DNA of 64,000 bases from CAZGUH01 sp964529005 (GCA_964529005.1 CAZGUH010000001.1:206994-270993), one strand, 5' to 3'; numbered from the stretch's first letter, positions 1 through 9,635 are shown. Notes: generated from the sequence alone by a model not told the origin. Program-made: numbers and translations.

Positions 1-18
1 CTACCGGGGGAGCGGTGC

Positions 19-2085
19 TCAGGCGCTTCGGGTGCGCGCCCGGGACACGAAGTCCTCGGCGCTGACCGGCTCGCCGATCAGGAACCCCTGCACCATGTCG
101 CACCCCATCATCCGCAGCCGCTGGAGCTGATCGGCGGAGGTCACCCACTCGGCGACGACCTCCATGTCGAGGGCGTGGGCGAGCTGGATGATCGTGCGGA
201 CCAGCGGCTCGTCGGCCTCGGTGCCCAGGCTGCGCCCGACCGTGCCGTCGAGCTTGACGACGTCGGCGGGGGAGCGCCGCAGCGCGGTGAGCGACGACAC
301 CCCGGTGCCGAAACCGTCGAGCGCCAGGCGCACGCCGAAGCGGCGCAATGCCTGAAGGGTGCGCATCACGGTGGCGTTCTCGCCGTGCAGCGTGGCCTCG
401 TCGAAGTCGAGCGTGAGCTGCTGGGGGACGAGCTCGTTCTCGCGCACCGTGGCCAGGATGCGCTCGACGAACCCTTCCTCGGTGAGCTGGCGGCCGCTGA
501 TGTTGACGTGCACGCTGAACGAGCGGTCGACGACCCCACTGCGGATCCACAGGCTCGCGTCGGCGCACGCCCGGCGGATGATCCAGTCGCCCATCGGCAC
601 GATCGCGCCGCTCTCCTCGGCGAGCCCGACGAACTCGAGCGGGGCCAACTCGCCCTTGCCCGGGTGCCGCCAGCGCAGCAGCGCCTCGGCGCCGACGACG
701 CGGCGCGAGTGCGCGGAGATGATCGGCTGGTAGGCGACGATCAGCTCGTCGTTGGCCAGCGCCCGTTCCAGCGCCACCGCCAGCTCCTTGCGCTCGGTCG
801 CATCCGCGCGCATGGCCTCGGTGTACAGCTCGCAGCGCGACCGGCCGCGTCGCTTGGCGCGGTACATCGCGGTGTCGGCCTGGCGCAGCAAGGTGAGCGC
901 GGCGTCCGATTGGGGGCCGTCGTGGAGGCCGTTCTTCGGGGCCATCGCCACACCGACGCTGACCGAGATCTCCACCTCGACGCCGTGGACCATCGCTCGG
1001 CCGGTGAGCGCGCTGCGGACGCGCTCGGCGAGGTCGAGGGCCACGTGCTCGTCGGCAATGCCGTCGCAGAGCACGACGAACTCGTCACCGCCGATGCGGG
1101 CGACGATGTCGGCCGGGCGGGTGGCCCCGGCGAGGCGGCTGGCCACGTACGCCAGCAGCTGGTCGCCGACGTCGTGGCCGACGTTGTCGTTGACGTCCTT
1201 CAGCTTGTCGAGGTCGAGGAACAGCACGGCGACCGTCGTGCGGCCGTTGCGCCGCTCGAGGGCCTCGGCCAGGTTGCGCAGGAACAGCGTGCGGTTGGGC
1301 AGGCCGGTGAGGGCATCGTGGGTCGCCTGGTGGGCCAGTTCGACCTGGAGCTGCTTCGAGGCGGTGACGTCGCGGATGATCGCCGCCCAGTACTGCACGA
1401 CGCCGTCGTTGCTGCGCTGGAGCGTGAGGGCGACGTCGAGCGTGCGCATCAGGCCGTCGGGGCTCTGGAAGCCGATCTCGCCGTTCCAGGTCGACGACGC
1501 GCTGGCGTTGAGCACCTCGCGCGGCAGCTGGTCGCGCAGCGAGTGCAGCAGCGCCCGCGTGCTGGGGTCACGCAGCAGGTCGACCGGCTCCGATGCGCCG
1601 AACAGCTCGCGAGCGGCGTCGTTCGTGTACACGGGGGCGCCGTGGCGGTCGAGGATCAACACGCCGTCGCGGGCCGCGCCCATCAACGTCGTGAGCCGAT
1701 CGGTCATCTGCTGGAGCGACACCATCCCGGTGATGTCGATGGCGGCGCCGACGTAGCCCGGGGCCGGCCCGAACGCGCTCTTCTCCGGAGTGATCTCGAG
1801 GCGCACCCACACCATGTGGCCCTCGGAGTGCCAGACCCGGAACTCGATGACGAACGTCTCCGCAGGCCGCCGCTCGGTGCCCCGCCGCCACGCCAGCTCG
1901 GCCGCGGCACGGTCACCGGGGTGGGCGTTGGCCCACGGGGCGGACCCGGGCGCGGTCTCGACGCCGCCGTAGGCGAGCCGCCGGAAGGTTTCGTTGCACG
2001 AGACGACACGCCCGGCGGAATCGGTGCGGAAGAGGCCGACGGGCGCGTCTGAGAACGAGGGGTCGATGGTCGCCCATTGTGCCAT
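19..2085 (-). CDS. PAS-PAS-GGDEF-EAL cyclic-di-GMP signalling protein
   Basis: 688-aa cytoplasmic signalling protein without membrane segments. Two PAS-like regions (about 10-120 and 130-245) precede a GGDEF domain (about 250-415) with an intact RIGGDEF motif at 330-336 and an RxxD inhibitory site at 323-326, so diguanylate cyclase activity with product feedback is expected. The EAL domain (about 435-680) keeps E467 (EAL), N528, D590 and K611. The usual DDFGTG reads DGFGTG (G591), the AEGVE motif reads AEWVT (T649), and the ELTE-type motif reads DFDE, so phosphodiesterase activity is probably lost. I chose the ATG at 2085 because the PAS domain begins just after it. The reading frame stays open upstream, but that part runs through the PEBP gene. 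It lies 23 bases downstream of the PEBP gene, probably in one transcript. Confidence 0.9.
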   Translation of the reverse strand: MAQWATIDPSFSDAPVGLFRTDSAGRVVSCNETFRRLAYGGVETAPGSAPWANAHPGDRAAAELAWRRGTERRPAETFVIEFRVWHSEGHMVWVRLEITPEKSAFGPAPGYVGAAIDITGMVSLQQMTDRLTTLMGAARDGVLILDRHGAPVYTNDAARELFGASEPVDLLRDPSTRALLHSLRDQLPREVLNASASSTWNGEIGFQSPDGLMRTLDVALTLQRSNDGVVQYWAAIIRDVTASKQLQVELAHQATHDALTGLPNRTLFLRNLAEALERRNGRTTVAVLFLDLDKLKDVNDNVGHDVGDQLLAYVASRLAGATRPADIVARIGGDEFVVLCDGIADEHVALDLAERVRSALTGRAMVHGVEVEISVSVGVAMAPKNGLHDGPQSDAALTLLRQADTAMYRAKRRGRSRCELYTEAMRADATERKELAVALERALANDELIVAYQPIISAHSRRVVGAEALLRWRHPGKGELAPLEFVGLAEESGAIVPMGDWIIRRACADASLWIRSGVVDRSFSVHVNISGRQLTEEGFVERILATVRENELVPQQLTLDFDEATLHGENATVMRTLQALRRFGVRLALDGFGTGVSSLTALRRSPADVVKLDGTVGRSLGTEADEPLVRTIIQLAHALDMEVVAEWVTSADQLQRLRMMGCDMVQGFLIGEPVSAEDFVSRARTRSA

Positions 2086-2108
2086 GCCACGCTCCGTGGT
2101 CGTAACTG

Positions 2109-2813
2109 TCAGCGTTCGTACGTGCCCGTGACCACCGCTGACGCAACGCTGGCCGTTCGGATGGCGGTGAGCATGTCGACCGCTGGTGTTCCATCGGGAA
2201 GTTCGATGCCGGGGTTGAGCGCGAAGACCGTGAAGCGATACGTGTGCGGACCGCTGCCCGGTGGCGGACACGGCCCTTTCCACCCGATGACCGGTGCGCC
2301 GGTGGTCGAGAAGTCGTTGGCGGCCTCGACCAGCGCATCCGGGACGTCGCCTTCGGGCAGAGCTCCGTCGATGGGGGCCAGCCCCGCCACGACCCAATGG
2401 ACGAAACCGTCGGCCTGATCGTCGGTCACCGCGACCGCCAGTTCCTCGGCGTCGAGCGGCACGCTGAACCAGCTCAACGCCGGTGACACGTCGGCGCCGT
2501 CGCACGTGTGCCGCGGATCGATCGGACCGCCATCGCGCCACGGCGCCACCACCGACATCGGCGCGAGGTCGGGCGGCGGGCTGCTGGCGTTCATCGTCTC
2601 GACGGGCGCTCCAGGGATGATGTCCGGCGCCGGGAGGTCGGTGGAGGCGACCGTCGAGGTCGTCGTGGAGATGCTGCGGTTCTGCGCTGGCTCGGGTTCG
2701 CGCAGCGTCCGCCCGTCGTCGTTGCAGGCGTTGAGCGCGGCAAGCGACACCACGGCGGCGGCGAACGCCCGGCGTCGCGCTCGGGCGTTGGCGGGCGGTG
2801 GGCGGTCGGGCAC
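2109..2813 (-). CDS. YbhB/YbcL-type PEBP-like lipoprotein
   Basis: 234 aa. The N-terminus has arginines, a hydrophobic stretch and a lipobox-like LNAC ending at C30, so it is probably a lipoprotein. After a Thr/Pro-rich linker comes a phosphatidylethanolamine-binding-protein fold of the bacterial YbhB type, recognisable by DPRHTCDGADVSPALSW and GFVHWVVAGL. Ligand unknown. The GTG start is supported by a TAGTCT -10 box at 2822-2827, 8 bases upstream, as for a leaderless mRNA. It is divergent from mca with 66 bases between starts and runs into the GGDEF gene. Confidence 0.85.
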   Translation of the reverse strand: MPDRPPPANARARRRAFAAAVVSLAALNACNDDGRTLREPEPAQNRSISTTTSTVASTDLPAPDIIPGAPVETMNASSPPPDLAPMSVVAPWRDGGPIDPRHTCDGADVSPALSWFSVPLDAEELAVAVTDDQADGFVHWVVAGLAPIDGALPEGDVPDALVEAANDFSTTGAPVIGWKGPCPPPGSGPHTYRFTVFALNPGIELPDGTPAVDMLTAIRTASVASAVVTGTYER

Positions 2814-2879
2814 GAGCGACGAGACTACGCGCTGTCGCCCGAGCCTCCTCGTCGTCGCCGCCGATAGCGTGACGGAACC

Positions 2880-3794
2880 ATGGCGACTGCCGACTTGTGT
2901 CTGCTGAGCGTGCACGCCCATCCCGACGACGAAGCCTCCAAGGGGGCACCCACCGTCGCGCGCTACGCCGCCGAAGGCGTCCGTGCCGTGTTGGTGTGTT
3001 GCACGGGTGGTGAAGAGGGCGACATCCAGAACCCGACGTTGCGCGAGCCCGGCCAGCCCTTCCACGGGCTGACGCCGGAGCAGGAGCGCGCTCTGCTGAC
3101 GCAGATGCGCCCCGGCGAGCTGGCCCGGTCGGCGGAGATCATCGGCTACCAGCGCACGGTGATGCTCGGCTATCGCGACAGCGGGATGGCGGAGTCGGAG
3201 GCCAACCAGCATCCCGACTCGTTCCACCGGGCGTCTCTCGACGAGGCCGCGGGCCGTCTGGTCGAGGTCATCCGCGCCGAGCGCCCGCAGGTGGTCCTCA
3301 CCTATGGCGACGACCACTCCGGCTACCCGCATCCCGACCACATCCGCGTGCACGAGGTGTCGCTGCTGGCGTTCGACCGCGCCGGCGATCCGGCCTGGTA
3401 CCCCGAGGCCGGGGACCCGTTCCAACCGCTGAAGCTCTATTACACGGTGTGGGCGCGGGCTCGCATCCTGGCGGTGCACGAGGCGCTGCTCGCCCGGCGC
3501 GGCAGCTCACCGTACGACGACCGGTGGCTGCAGCGCCCGGATCAGGACGCGCGCATCACCACCCGGCTCGACGTCGGCGCGTTCCTCACCGCCCGCTCGG
3601 GAGCGTTGCGGGCGCACGCCACCCAGGTCGATCCGAACGAGGCCCACTGGTTCGGTCTCAGCGACGCCGAGCTCGCCGAGGTCTACCCGTACGAAGACTG
3701 GATCCTCGCCCGCTCGCTGGTGGGCGGACCGGCCCCGGGCGCCTACGAGGACGACCTGTTCGCCGGTGTGCGCGAGCGTGTGGCCCATGGCTGA
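2880..3794 (+). CDS. mca: Mycothiol S-conjugate amidase (Mca)
   Basis: 304-aa PIG-L/LmbE-family zinc amidase that cleaves mycothiol S-conjugates, releasing a mercapturic acid for export and GlcN-Ins for mycothiol resynthesis. Zinc-binding motif HPDD is at 14-17 and the second metal motif HPDH at 151-154. The CCTGGEEGDIQNP stretch and the overall length favour Mca over the shorter-motif deacetylase MshB, but the two are paralogues. A TAGCGT -10-like box lies 9 bases before the ATG. The small SCP2-like gene overlaps its 3' end by 8 bases. It shows that the organism makes mycothiol and so supports an actinobacterial origin. Confidence 0.9.
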   Translation: MATADLCLLSVHAHPDDEASKGAPTVARYAAEGVRAVLVCCTGGEEGDIQNPTLREPGQPFHGLTPEQERALLTQMRPGELARSAEIIGYQRTVMLGYRDSGMAESEANQHPDSFHRASLDEAAGRLVEVIRAERPQVVLTYGDDHSGYPHPDHIRVHEVSLLAFDRAGDPAWYPEAGDPFQPLKLYYTVWARARILAVHEALLARRGSSPYDDRWLQRPDQDARITTRLDVGAFLTARSGALRAHATQVDPNEAHWFGLSDAELAEVYPYEDWILARSLVGGPAPGAYEDDLFAGVRERVAHG

Positions 3795-4023
3795 GCCGCG
3801 CGTGCAGTACCGGGTGATCTTCGGGAAGAAGGACGAGGCCGTCAGCGGACCCGACGACGCCGACGTGGTGATCAGCATCGCCGCGGCGGAGGCAGCGACC
3901 GATCCCGCCGTCGCCTACATGCGTGGCGCGTTGAAGGTCACCGGCCCGTCGTCGATGCTGTTCGACCTGCTGCGCAGCGGGGCGGTGGCCAGCGAGCTCA
4001 GCCGGCTCGCATCGCGTCCCTGA
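3787..4023 (+). CDS. Mini SCP2 sterol-carrier-like protein
   Basis: 78 aa, translationally coupled to mca (ATG inside its last codons). The sequence resembles the C-terminal half of SCP2 sterol-transfer domains (pattern DVVISI...DPAVAYMRGALKVTG...LFDLLRSG), about 30 residues shorter than a full domain. Role unknown: it could bind a lipid or act as a partner of the amidase. Its 3' end overlaps the convergent ChbG-like gene by 26 bases. Confidence 0.75.
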   Translation: MAEPRVQYRVIFGKKDEAVSGPDDADVVISIAAAEAATDPAVAYMRGALKVTGPSSMLFDLLRSGAVASELSRLASRP

Positions 4024-4855
4024 GCGCCCGGTAGCCGATCAGGATCGCGCCGCGGTCCTCGATCAGATCGCGCAGGTGACGGTCGTCGACCATCAGCTCC
4101 AGGTCGTCGATCCAGCCGTCGGCCGCGTCGGTCAGCGCGTGCACTTCGGGCGAGTCGATCGCCGGCTGGACGTGGATCTCGGTGACGCCCGGCTGGAGTG
4201 CGGCGACCGCGTGGTAGACGCGTTCGCGGCTGCCGGCTCGCCAGTCGTGGTCGAAGTGGTCGGGGAAGATCACACCTTCCTCCGCCGCGAGACGGCGGAA
4301 CGGGAAGCCCGCCTGCTCCTCGGTGATGGTCGACGGCAGGCGGATCGGCAACCGGAACTCGACGGCGAGCTCGAGGTAGACGTCGAAGAACTCCGGGCGC
4401 AGCGTGATCGACGTGAGGTGCGGCGCGAGGTGGGTGACGTCGATGCCCCATGCGAGAGCCCGCTCGATCTGGGCGCGGCACTCTCGCAGCACCTCCTCGG
4501 TGTCGGCGTGCTCCCACAGGTCGTCGACCGTCCGCGGGAAGCCGCCCTCGCCCGACAGCAGTGAGGGCGCATGGGTCACCGGCCCGAAGCGGTAGACCTC
4601 GTGCTCGCAGTTCAGCGTCAGGTGGACCCCGATGTCGGCGGTCGGGTCGGCGACGATCTCACGCGCCGCGTGCTGCGCCCACGGCGCCGGCACCATCAAC
4701 GACGCGCACGTGGCGACGCCCTCGCGCAACGAGCGCATCACACCGACGTTGGCGGCGTGGCACGACCCGAGGTCGTCACAGGAGATGACGACGAGCCGCG
4801 CTTCGTCCGGATACCCGAGCATCGAGGCAAGGGATCGAGATGCGAGCGACGCCAC
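3998..4855 (-). CDS. ChbG/YdjC-family carbohydrate deacetylase
   Basis: About 285 aa with the YdjC/ChbG fold. These metal-dependent deacetylases remove acetyl groups from chito-oligosaccharides and related sugars. The metal-binding CDDLG is near the N-terminus, followed by GVHLTLN and HLAPHLT histidine motifs. The substrate cannot be read from the sequence. The start is ambiguous: GTG 4855 lies 8 bases after a TAGGTT -10 box (4864-4869), whereas ATG 4822 lacks such a box. The -10 overlaps the 3' end of the upstream nuclease gene. Its 3' end overlaps the convergent SCP2-like gene. Confidence 0.82.
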   Translation of the reverse strand: MASLASRSLASMLGYPDEARLVVISCDDLGSCHAANVGVMRSLREGVATCASLMVPAPWAQHAAREIVADPTADIGVHLTLNCEHEVYRFGPVTHAPSLLSGEGGFPRTVDDLWEHADTEEVLRECRAQIERALAWGIDVTHLAPHLTSITLRPEFFDVYLELAVEFRLPIRLPSTITEEQAGFPFRRLAAEEGVIFPDHFDHDWRAGSRERVYHAVAALQPGVTEIHVQPAIDSPEVHALTDAADGWIDDLELMVDDRHLRDLIEDRGAILIGYRALRDAMRAG

Positions 4856-4866
4856 GATGAGAGAAC

Positions 4867-5433
4867 CTATCGGCCACTCGTCGCCACGGAGCAGGACCCC
4901 CACAGACCGCGGTCGTTCGCCTCGGCGTCGCGGGCCGCCTCGGCGAACGCGTCGGCGAAGGTCGTGTTCGGTTCGAAGCGCAGCGGCGTGGCGAAACCGC
5001 GCCGCACGATCTCGAGGTTGACGAACAACCCGTCGGAGCTGCGGTAGACGTAGGCCAGCAAGCGGCCGTAGTCGTCACGCGCCTCGACGTCGCGCTGGAG
5101 GTGCACGCCGCTGCCAAGCGGGAGCAGATCGGCGGTGAACGCGGCGGCTTCGGGTCCGTAGCAGTCGGCCGGCTGGTCGGGATGCTCGACCTCGGGCGTG
5201 TCGATGCCGATCAGGCGCACACGCTCGTCGTCACCGTCGTCGAAGACGACGCGGAGGGTGTCGCCGTCGACCACGCTCGCGACCGTGGCATGGGTCGGCA
5301 GGAGCGTCGAGGACGGCTCCTCGGCGCGGTCGCTCCCGCCCCCGGCGCACCCCGCGAGAGCGAGTGCGGCCGCGACCAGGGCGCGCCGATCAGATGCGCT
5401 CGATGAGGGTGCCCGTGCCAATGCCGCCGCCAC
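4867..5433 (-). CDS. Secreted thermonuclease-like (SNase) lipoprotein
   Basis: Up to 188 aa. The N-terminal signal peptide ends in lipobox LAGC, and a staphylococcal-nuclease OB fold follows, with VVDGDTLRV, RLIGIDTPE and YGRLLAYVY carrying the expected Asp/Arg/Glu residues of the active site. It probably degrades extracellular nucleic acid at the cell surface. The GTG at 5433 gives a 44-base overlap with the upstream thiolase gene; a TTG at 5421 is an alternative start. Same strand and operon-like spacing with the thiolase. Confidence 0.85.
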   Translation of the reverse strand: MAAALARAPSSSASDRRALVAAALALAGCAGGGSDRAEEPSSTLLPTHATVASVVDGDTLRVVFDDGDDERVRLIGIDTPEVEHPDQPADCYGPEAAAFTADLLPLGSGVHLQRDVEARDDYGRLLAYVYRSSDGLFVNLEIVRRGFATPLRFEPNTTFADAFAEAARDAEANDRGLWGSCSVATSGR

Positions 5434-6568
5434 AGCACATCGACACCAGCGCGTAGCGACCCTGGGTGCGCTCGAGCTCGTACAGTGCCTTCGTCATGAG
5501 GAACGCGCCGGTGCCGCCGAGGGGATGGCCGAGGGCGATGGCGCCGCCGTTGGGGTTCGTGCGCTCGATGTCGGCGCCGACCTCCTTCGCCCAGGCGAGC
5601 ACGACCGAGGCGAAGGCCTCGTTGATCTCGAACACGTCGATGTCGTCGATCGTGAGCTTGTTGCGGTCGAGCAGGTGACGGGTGGCGTCGATCGGGCCGG
5701 TGAGCATCAGCACCGGATCGACCCCGACGAGGCAGGTGTCGACGACGCGCGCCCGCGGCGTGAGCCCGAGCGCGTTCGCCTTCTCGTCGGTCGTCATCAG
5801 CAGCGCCGCGGCGCCGTCGCTGATCTGCGAACTGCTGCCGGCGGTGTGGATGCCGTTCTCGCGCGCCACCGGCTTCAGCGTGGCGAGCTTCTCCAGGCTG
5901 GTCTCACGGATGCCCTCGTCGCGCCGAACCGTGTGGGTCGTGCCGGTGGGGTTGCCCTCCTCGTCGACGTCGGGCGCTTCGACCTCGATGTACTGCCCGG
6001 CGAAGCGGTCTTCCTCCCACGCCCGCGCCGCACGCTGCTGCGACAGGAGGGCGAACCCGTCGGTGTCGTCGCGCGTGATGCCCCACTTCTCGGCGATCCG
6101 CTCAGCGGCTTCGAACTGGGACGTGAACTCGTAGCGGGCGAAGTACGGCTTCGCGATCGGGGCGCCGAGGCCGAGCTTCTTGCTCGAGTTGCTGCCGATC
6201 GGCACCCGGCTCATCGCTTCGACGCCGCACCCGATGGCGACGTCGACCACGCCGGCCTGCACCAGCGCCGTGGCGACGTTCGTCGCTTGCTGGCTCGAGC
6301 CGCACTGTGTGTCGACCGTGGTGGCCGCGACGGACATCGGCAGGCCGGCGGTGAGCCATGCGGTGCGGCCGATGTTGAAGCTCTGCTCGCCCACCTGGCT
6401 GACGCACCCGGTGACGACCTGGCCGACGGCCGCCGGATCGATGCCCGTGCGCTCGACGACCGCGCTCTGCACGGCGCCGAGTGTCAACGACGGGTGCAGC
6501 GTCGACAGGCCGCCGCCCTTGCGACCGATGGGTGTGCGGACGGCATCGACGATCACGACGTTGGACAT
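5390..6568 (-). CDS. Acetyl-CoA acetyltransferase / 3-ketoacyl-CoA thiolase
   Basis: 392-aa thiolase that cleaves or condenses acyl-CoA with CoA. Nucleophilic C89 is in TQCGSSQQA, the GHPLGGTGA histidine motif is present, and the C-terminal CCGGGIGTG supplies the second cysteine. The QCGSSQQA form recalls the FadA5/FadA6 branch used in sterol or fatty-acid breakdown, but the substrate is not certain. The ATG is preceded 6 bases upstream by TAGGAT (6575-6580), so a leaderless transcript is likely. Confidence 0.93.
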   Translation of the reverse strand: MSNVVIVDAVRTPIGRKGGGLSTLHPSLTLGAVQSAVVERTGIDPAAVGQVVTGCVSQVGEQSFNIGRTAWLTAGLPMSVAATTVDTQCGSSQQATNVATALVQAGVVDVAIGCGVEAMSRVPIGSNSSKKLGLGAPIAKPYFARYEFTSQFEAAERIAEKWGITRDDTDGFALLSQQRAARAWEEDRFAGQYIEVEAPDVDEEGNPTGTTHTVRRDEGIRETSLEKLATLKPVARENGIHTAGSSSQISDGAAALLMTTDEKANALGLTPRARVVDTCLVGVDPVLMLTGPIDATRHLLDRNKLTIDDIDVFEINEAFASVVLAWAKEVGADIERTNPNGGAIALGHPLGGTGAFLMTKALYELERTQGRYALVSMCCGGGIGTGTLIERI

Positions 6569-6634
6569 GCCGGCATCCTACGAAGGGGGCGCCGCGGACC
6601 TCGGACCGAGCGCGGAGATCGCCGGAATTTCGCG

Positions 6635-9586
6635 TCAGCCCGTGAAGTAGCCGTTGACGTCGATGATCGCGTGCGTCGCCGACCAGGCGAAGAGTGCGAC
6701 CGAGCCGGGATGCGCAGTCGCGGCGAGCGGCACGATGGCGCCGTTGGCGATGTCCGATCCCGGCGTCGACCAGTTGACGTTGGACACGTACGCCGCCGCG
6801 GGATCGACGTCACCGGGCACCAGGGTGAGATACCCGCCGGCGTGCTGCTGCTGCGTCGCCGTCACGTTGAACGACACGGCCACGGCGCCTGAGGCCGGGA
6901 TCCCCGCGACGCCGGCCACGTTCAGCAGCACGGTCGAGCGGTCAGCCAGCGCACTCGCCAGGCGCGTGTCGAACACGCGGTTCGGCCCGAGGGGCACGAA
7001 CCGGCCAGCGGTGCCGACAGGGGCGTTGGCGTCGGTGATGTAGCCGACGACGTCGACGATCAGGTGGGCGCCGCGCTCGGTGTAGAGCGCGATCGAGGGT
7101 CCTCCGGGGTTGATCGGGACGATCGCCGTGTTGGCGACCTCCGCGCCCGGCGCCATGTTCAGCGTCGACACGTTCGGCGGCGCTCCGAAGCCGGACCACG
7201 CCGTCACATAGCCCGGCAACGTCGGCTCCACGCCGGTGACGTTGACGATGACCGCGCTGACGCCCGTGGACGGCACGCCCGAGCCGGGCCGCAACGGCAC
7301 CGTCACGACCTCGCCGGCGCCGGGCTCGTGCGGCGCCCAGCCGTCGGGCAGGACCGCGGGGTCGGTCTGACGTGTGTCGAGCACGCGTCGCGGCGTCATC
7401 GGCTGGTAGCGCCCGGCGGACGCGCTCGCGGCGGGCACGAAGTATCCGAAGACGTCGATCAGCAGCGACCCGCCGGCGTCGGTGTACACGGAGATCTTGC
7501 CGTCCTGGCCGATCGGGACGAGGGTGAAGTTCGGCAGCACCTGGCCGACGCTCGACATGTTGAGCGTGCTCGCCCCTCCGACGGGGGCGCGCAACGTCGG
7601 GAAGGCCTGGATGTAGCCCGGCTGGTGGCTGCCGGTGTCGGTGACGTTGATCGCCACCGCCGTCGCGCCGGTGGGCGCTGGCAAGCCGGGGCCGGCGACG
7701 GGAACGTCGATGATCGTGCCGGGCGGGTAGGAGCCGAGCGGCACGCCCGGCGGCCCGATCGGGCTGCTCAGGCGGCTGTCGAGCAACCGGATCGGTGAGA
7801 TCGGCGTGTACGCAGCGGCATTCGTGTTCACTGCCCCTGACGGCGGCGGGGGCATGGAGATCTCGCCGACGCCGTAGGCGATGTCGGCCCCGGGGTCGCC
7901 GCGATCGACCGTGTAGTGCTTCGTCACCGCCGCCAGCTCGCGCGGTCCGGCGGCGAGGTTCGCCCCGAGGTACAGCGCCGCCGTCCCGGCAGCGACCGGG
8001 GTCGCCGCGCTGGTGCCGTCGAAGCACGCAGCACCGGGATAGAACTCCGCGTGCAGGCAGGCCACGGCGGACAGGTCGGGCTTCACGCGCTGGTCGTTCG
8101 TCGGGCCCTGCGAGCTGTAGTACGCCACGGTGCGGCTGTCGTCGTCGACGGCGCCGACCGCCACCACAGCGGGGTCCCTGCTGTCGGCGATCGGGTTCGC
8201 GCCGCTGTAGGGGGTTTGCCAGAACTCCAGCGAGCCTTGGTACACCTGGAGCTCCAGCACGTCGCCGATCGACCCGCTGCCCATCTCCAGGCGCCGGATG
8301 CGCAGCGACACGTTCGGTGTCGTGCTGCATCCGCCGACGTTGTCGAGCTCGACCGGGGGCGCCCCGGCCTGCTGGTTGACGCCTGGGCCGCCGGGGAAGA
8401 GACGCGCCCCGCCCTCCCAGATCTCGTAGTCGTAGTTCGTCCGGGTCGCAGGCGGGCCCCAGTCGTTCCAGCGCCCGGCGAGGATCCACGTCAGGTATCC
8501 GCCCCCGCAGGAGCCCGAATCCTGCGGAGGGTTCAGCGACATCGCGGTCTCGCCGTCGGGGAACCGCAGGTATCCCGAGGCGTCGAACGAGTCGGGGCCG
8601 ACGACCGTGCGCCAGTAGGAGGTCGAGCCCTCGTTGCCGATGGCGTTGAACCACGTGATGCCCTTGCTCGCCGCGTAGCTGACCGCGTCGGCGAGCGGGC
8701 CGGTGCCGTCTCCCGGCCCGTCGTAGGAGAACCCCAGCGAGCTGTTGACGACGCGCACGCCACGCGACGCGAACCAGTCGATGACCGCGTAGAGGTCGCT
8801 GATCGTCCCGGCCTGCGCGGCGTACAGGTCCGCGGACGGGGCGATGTCGTGGATGATCTCGGCGACCGCGACCCCGTGCGCGCTGCCGCCGCTGCGGACG
8901 TCGCACGGCGCGCCGCCGTCGAGACACAGCATCTCGGTGACGCGGGGAACGTCCTCGATCGCCCAGTTGAAGAAGTCGAGGATGCCGACCCGCACACCGG
9001 CGCCGGTGAACCCGGCCGTGTGCCACGCGTCGGCGTTGACCGCGGTCGACGGGTCGGATCCCGGCGGGCTGGCGGCGCGTGCCTGCCCGCCCGGCAGCTC
9101 GAGGGGGCGGCTGGCGATGTCGCGCGGGCTGCGGACGTAGGCCACGCCTGCCGACGTGGCGACGTCGGCGATCCGATCGGGCGGCAGGAGCGCCTGTGCC
9201 ACCGTGCCCGGCGCAGCGCCCGTCACCGTGCCCCCGGCTGCGGCGACGAGGTCGCGGATCGCGTCGTCCGCGCCGTCGTGGAGGATCTCGACGGCGATCA
9301 TCGTCGGAGCGGAGCGCTCCGCGGGGCGCGGCGCACGCAACGCCGCCAGCTCTGCCCGGAGCGCGGGATCGTCGATCGGCCGGTCCGGGTCGGCAGGCGA
9401 CGCCGGCAGGTGGTCCTCGACGATCGCCCGGTCGCCGTCGCTGTCACCGTCAGGGTCCGCCGCCGTGGCGGGCAGGGCGCCCGCGGTGACGGCGAAGGCC
9501 GCGACCACAGCGCCGTACAGCGCTCGGCGCCGGGCCGCCCTCGGTCGATCGTCGGACGTGGTCGAGGTCGGTCGCCGCCGAATCAC
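6635..9586 (-). CDS. Secreted S8 subtilase with three C-terminal LDTR...GYF repeats
   Basis: 983-aa exported subtilisin-family protease. The signal peptide covers about residues 20-43, followed by a propeptide-like region. Catalytic residues are D204 (GILDFFNW), H237 (SAHGVA) and S526 (FDGTSAATP), with oxyanion N318 (AIGNEG). A roughly 120-residue insertion separates N318 and S526. The C-terminal third holds three copies (about 593-716, 727-855, 865-983) of a module that opens with R-[LV]-[LF]-D-[ST]-R and closes with [IV]-D-V-x-G-Y-[FI]. The same module occurs in the collagen-like protein at 45.7 kb. GTG start with TACCGT 6 bases upstream (9593-9598). Confidence 0.92.
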   Translation of the reverse strand: MIRRRPTSTTSDDRPRAARRRALYGAVVAAFAVTAGALPATAADPDGDSDGDRAIVEDHLPASPADPDRPIDDPALRAELAALRAPRPAERSAPTMIAVEILHDGADDAIRDLVAAAGGTVTGAAPGTVAQALLPPDRIADVATSAGVAYVRSPRDIASRPLELPGGQARAASPPGSDPSTAVNADAWHTAGFTGAGVRVGILDFFNWAIEDVPRVTEMLCLDGGAPCDVRSGGSAHGVAVAEIIHDIAPSADLYAAQAGTISDLYAVIDWFASRGVRVVNSSLGFSYDGPGDGTGPLADAVSYAASKGITWFNAIGNEGSTSYWRTVVGPDSFDASGYLRFPDGETAMSLNPPQDSGSCGGGYLTWILAGRWNDWGPPATRTNYDYEIWEGGARLFPGGPGVNQQAGAPPVELDNVGGCSTTPNVSLRIRRLEMGSGSIGDVLELQVYQGSLEFWQTPYSGANPIADSRDPAVVAVGAVDDDSRTVAYYSSQGPTNDQRVKPDLSAVACLHAEFYPGAACFDGTSAATPVAAGTAALYLGANLAAGPRELAAVTKHYTVDRGDPGADIAYGVGEISMPPPPSGAVNTNAAAYTPISPIRLLDSRLSSPIGPPGVPLGSYPPGTIIDVPVAGPGLPAPTGATAVAINVTDTGSHQPGYIQAFPTLRAPVGGASTLNMSSVGQVLPNFTLVPIGQDGKISVYTDAGGSLLIDVFGYFVPAASASAGRYQPMTPRRVLDTRQTDPAVLPDGWAPHEPGAGEVVTVPLRPGSGVPSTGVSAVIVNVTGVEPTLPGYVTAWSGFGAPPNVSTLNMAPGAEVANTAIVPINPGGPSIALYTERGAHLIVDVVGYITDANAPVGTAGRFVPLGPNRVFDTRLASALADRSTVLLNVAGVAGIPASGAVAVSFNVTATQQQHAGGYLTLVPGDVDPAAAYVSNVNWSTPGSDIANGAIVPLAATAHPGSVALFAWSATHAIIDVNGYFTG

Positions 9587-9635
9587 GCGCGCACGGTACT
9601 CGACGTGGCGCTCTCAGTCAGCAAGCGCAGCATGC

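Noticed and set aside
2814..3479. N-terminal extension of the PEBP protein upstream of 2813
   Set aside because: It lies antisense to mca and would bury the signal peptide; a -10 box directly precedes GTG 2813.
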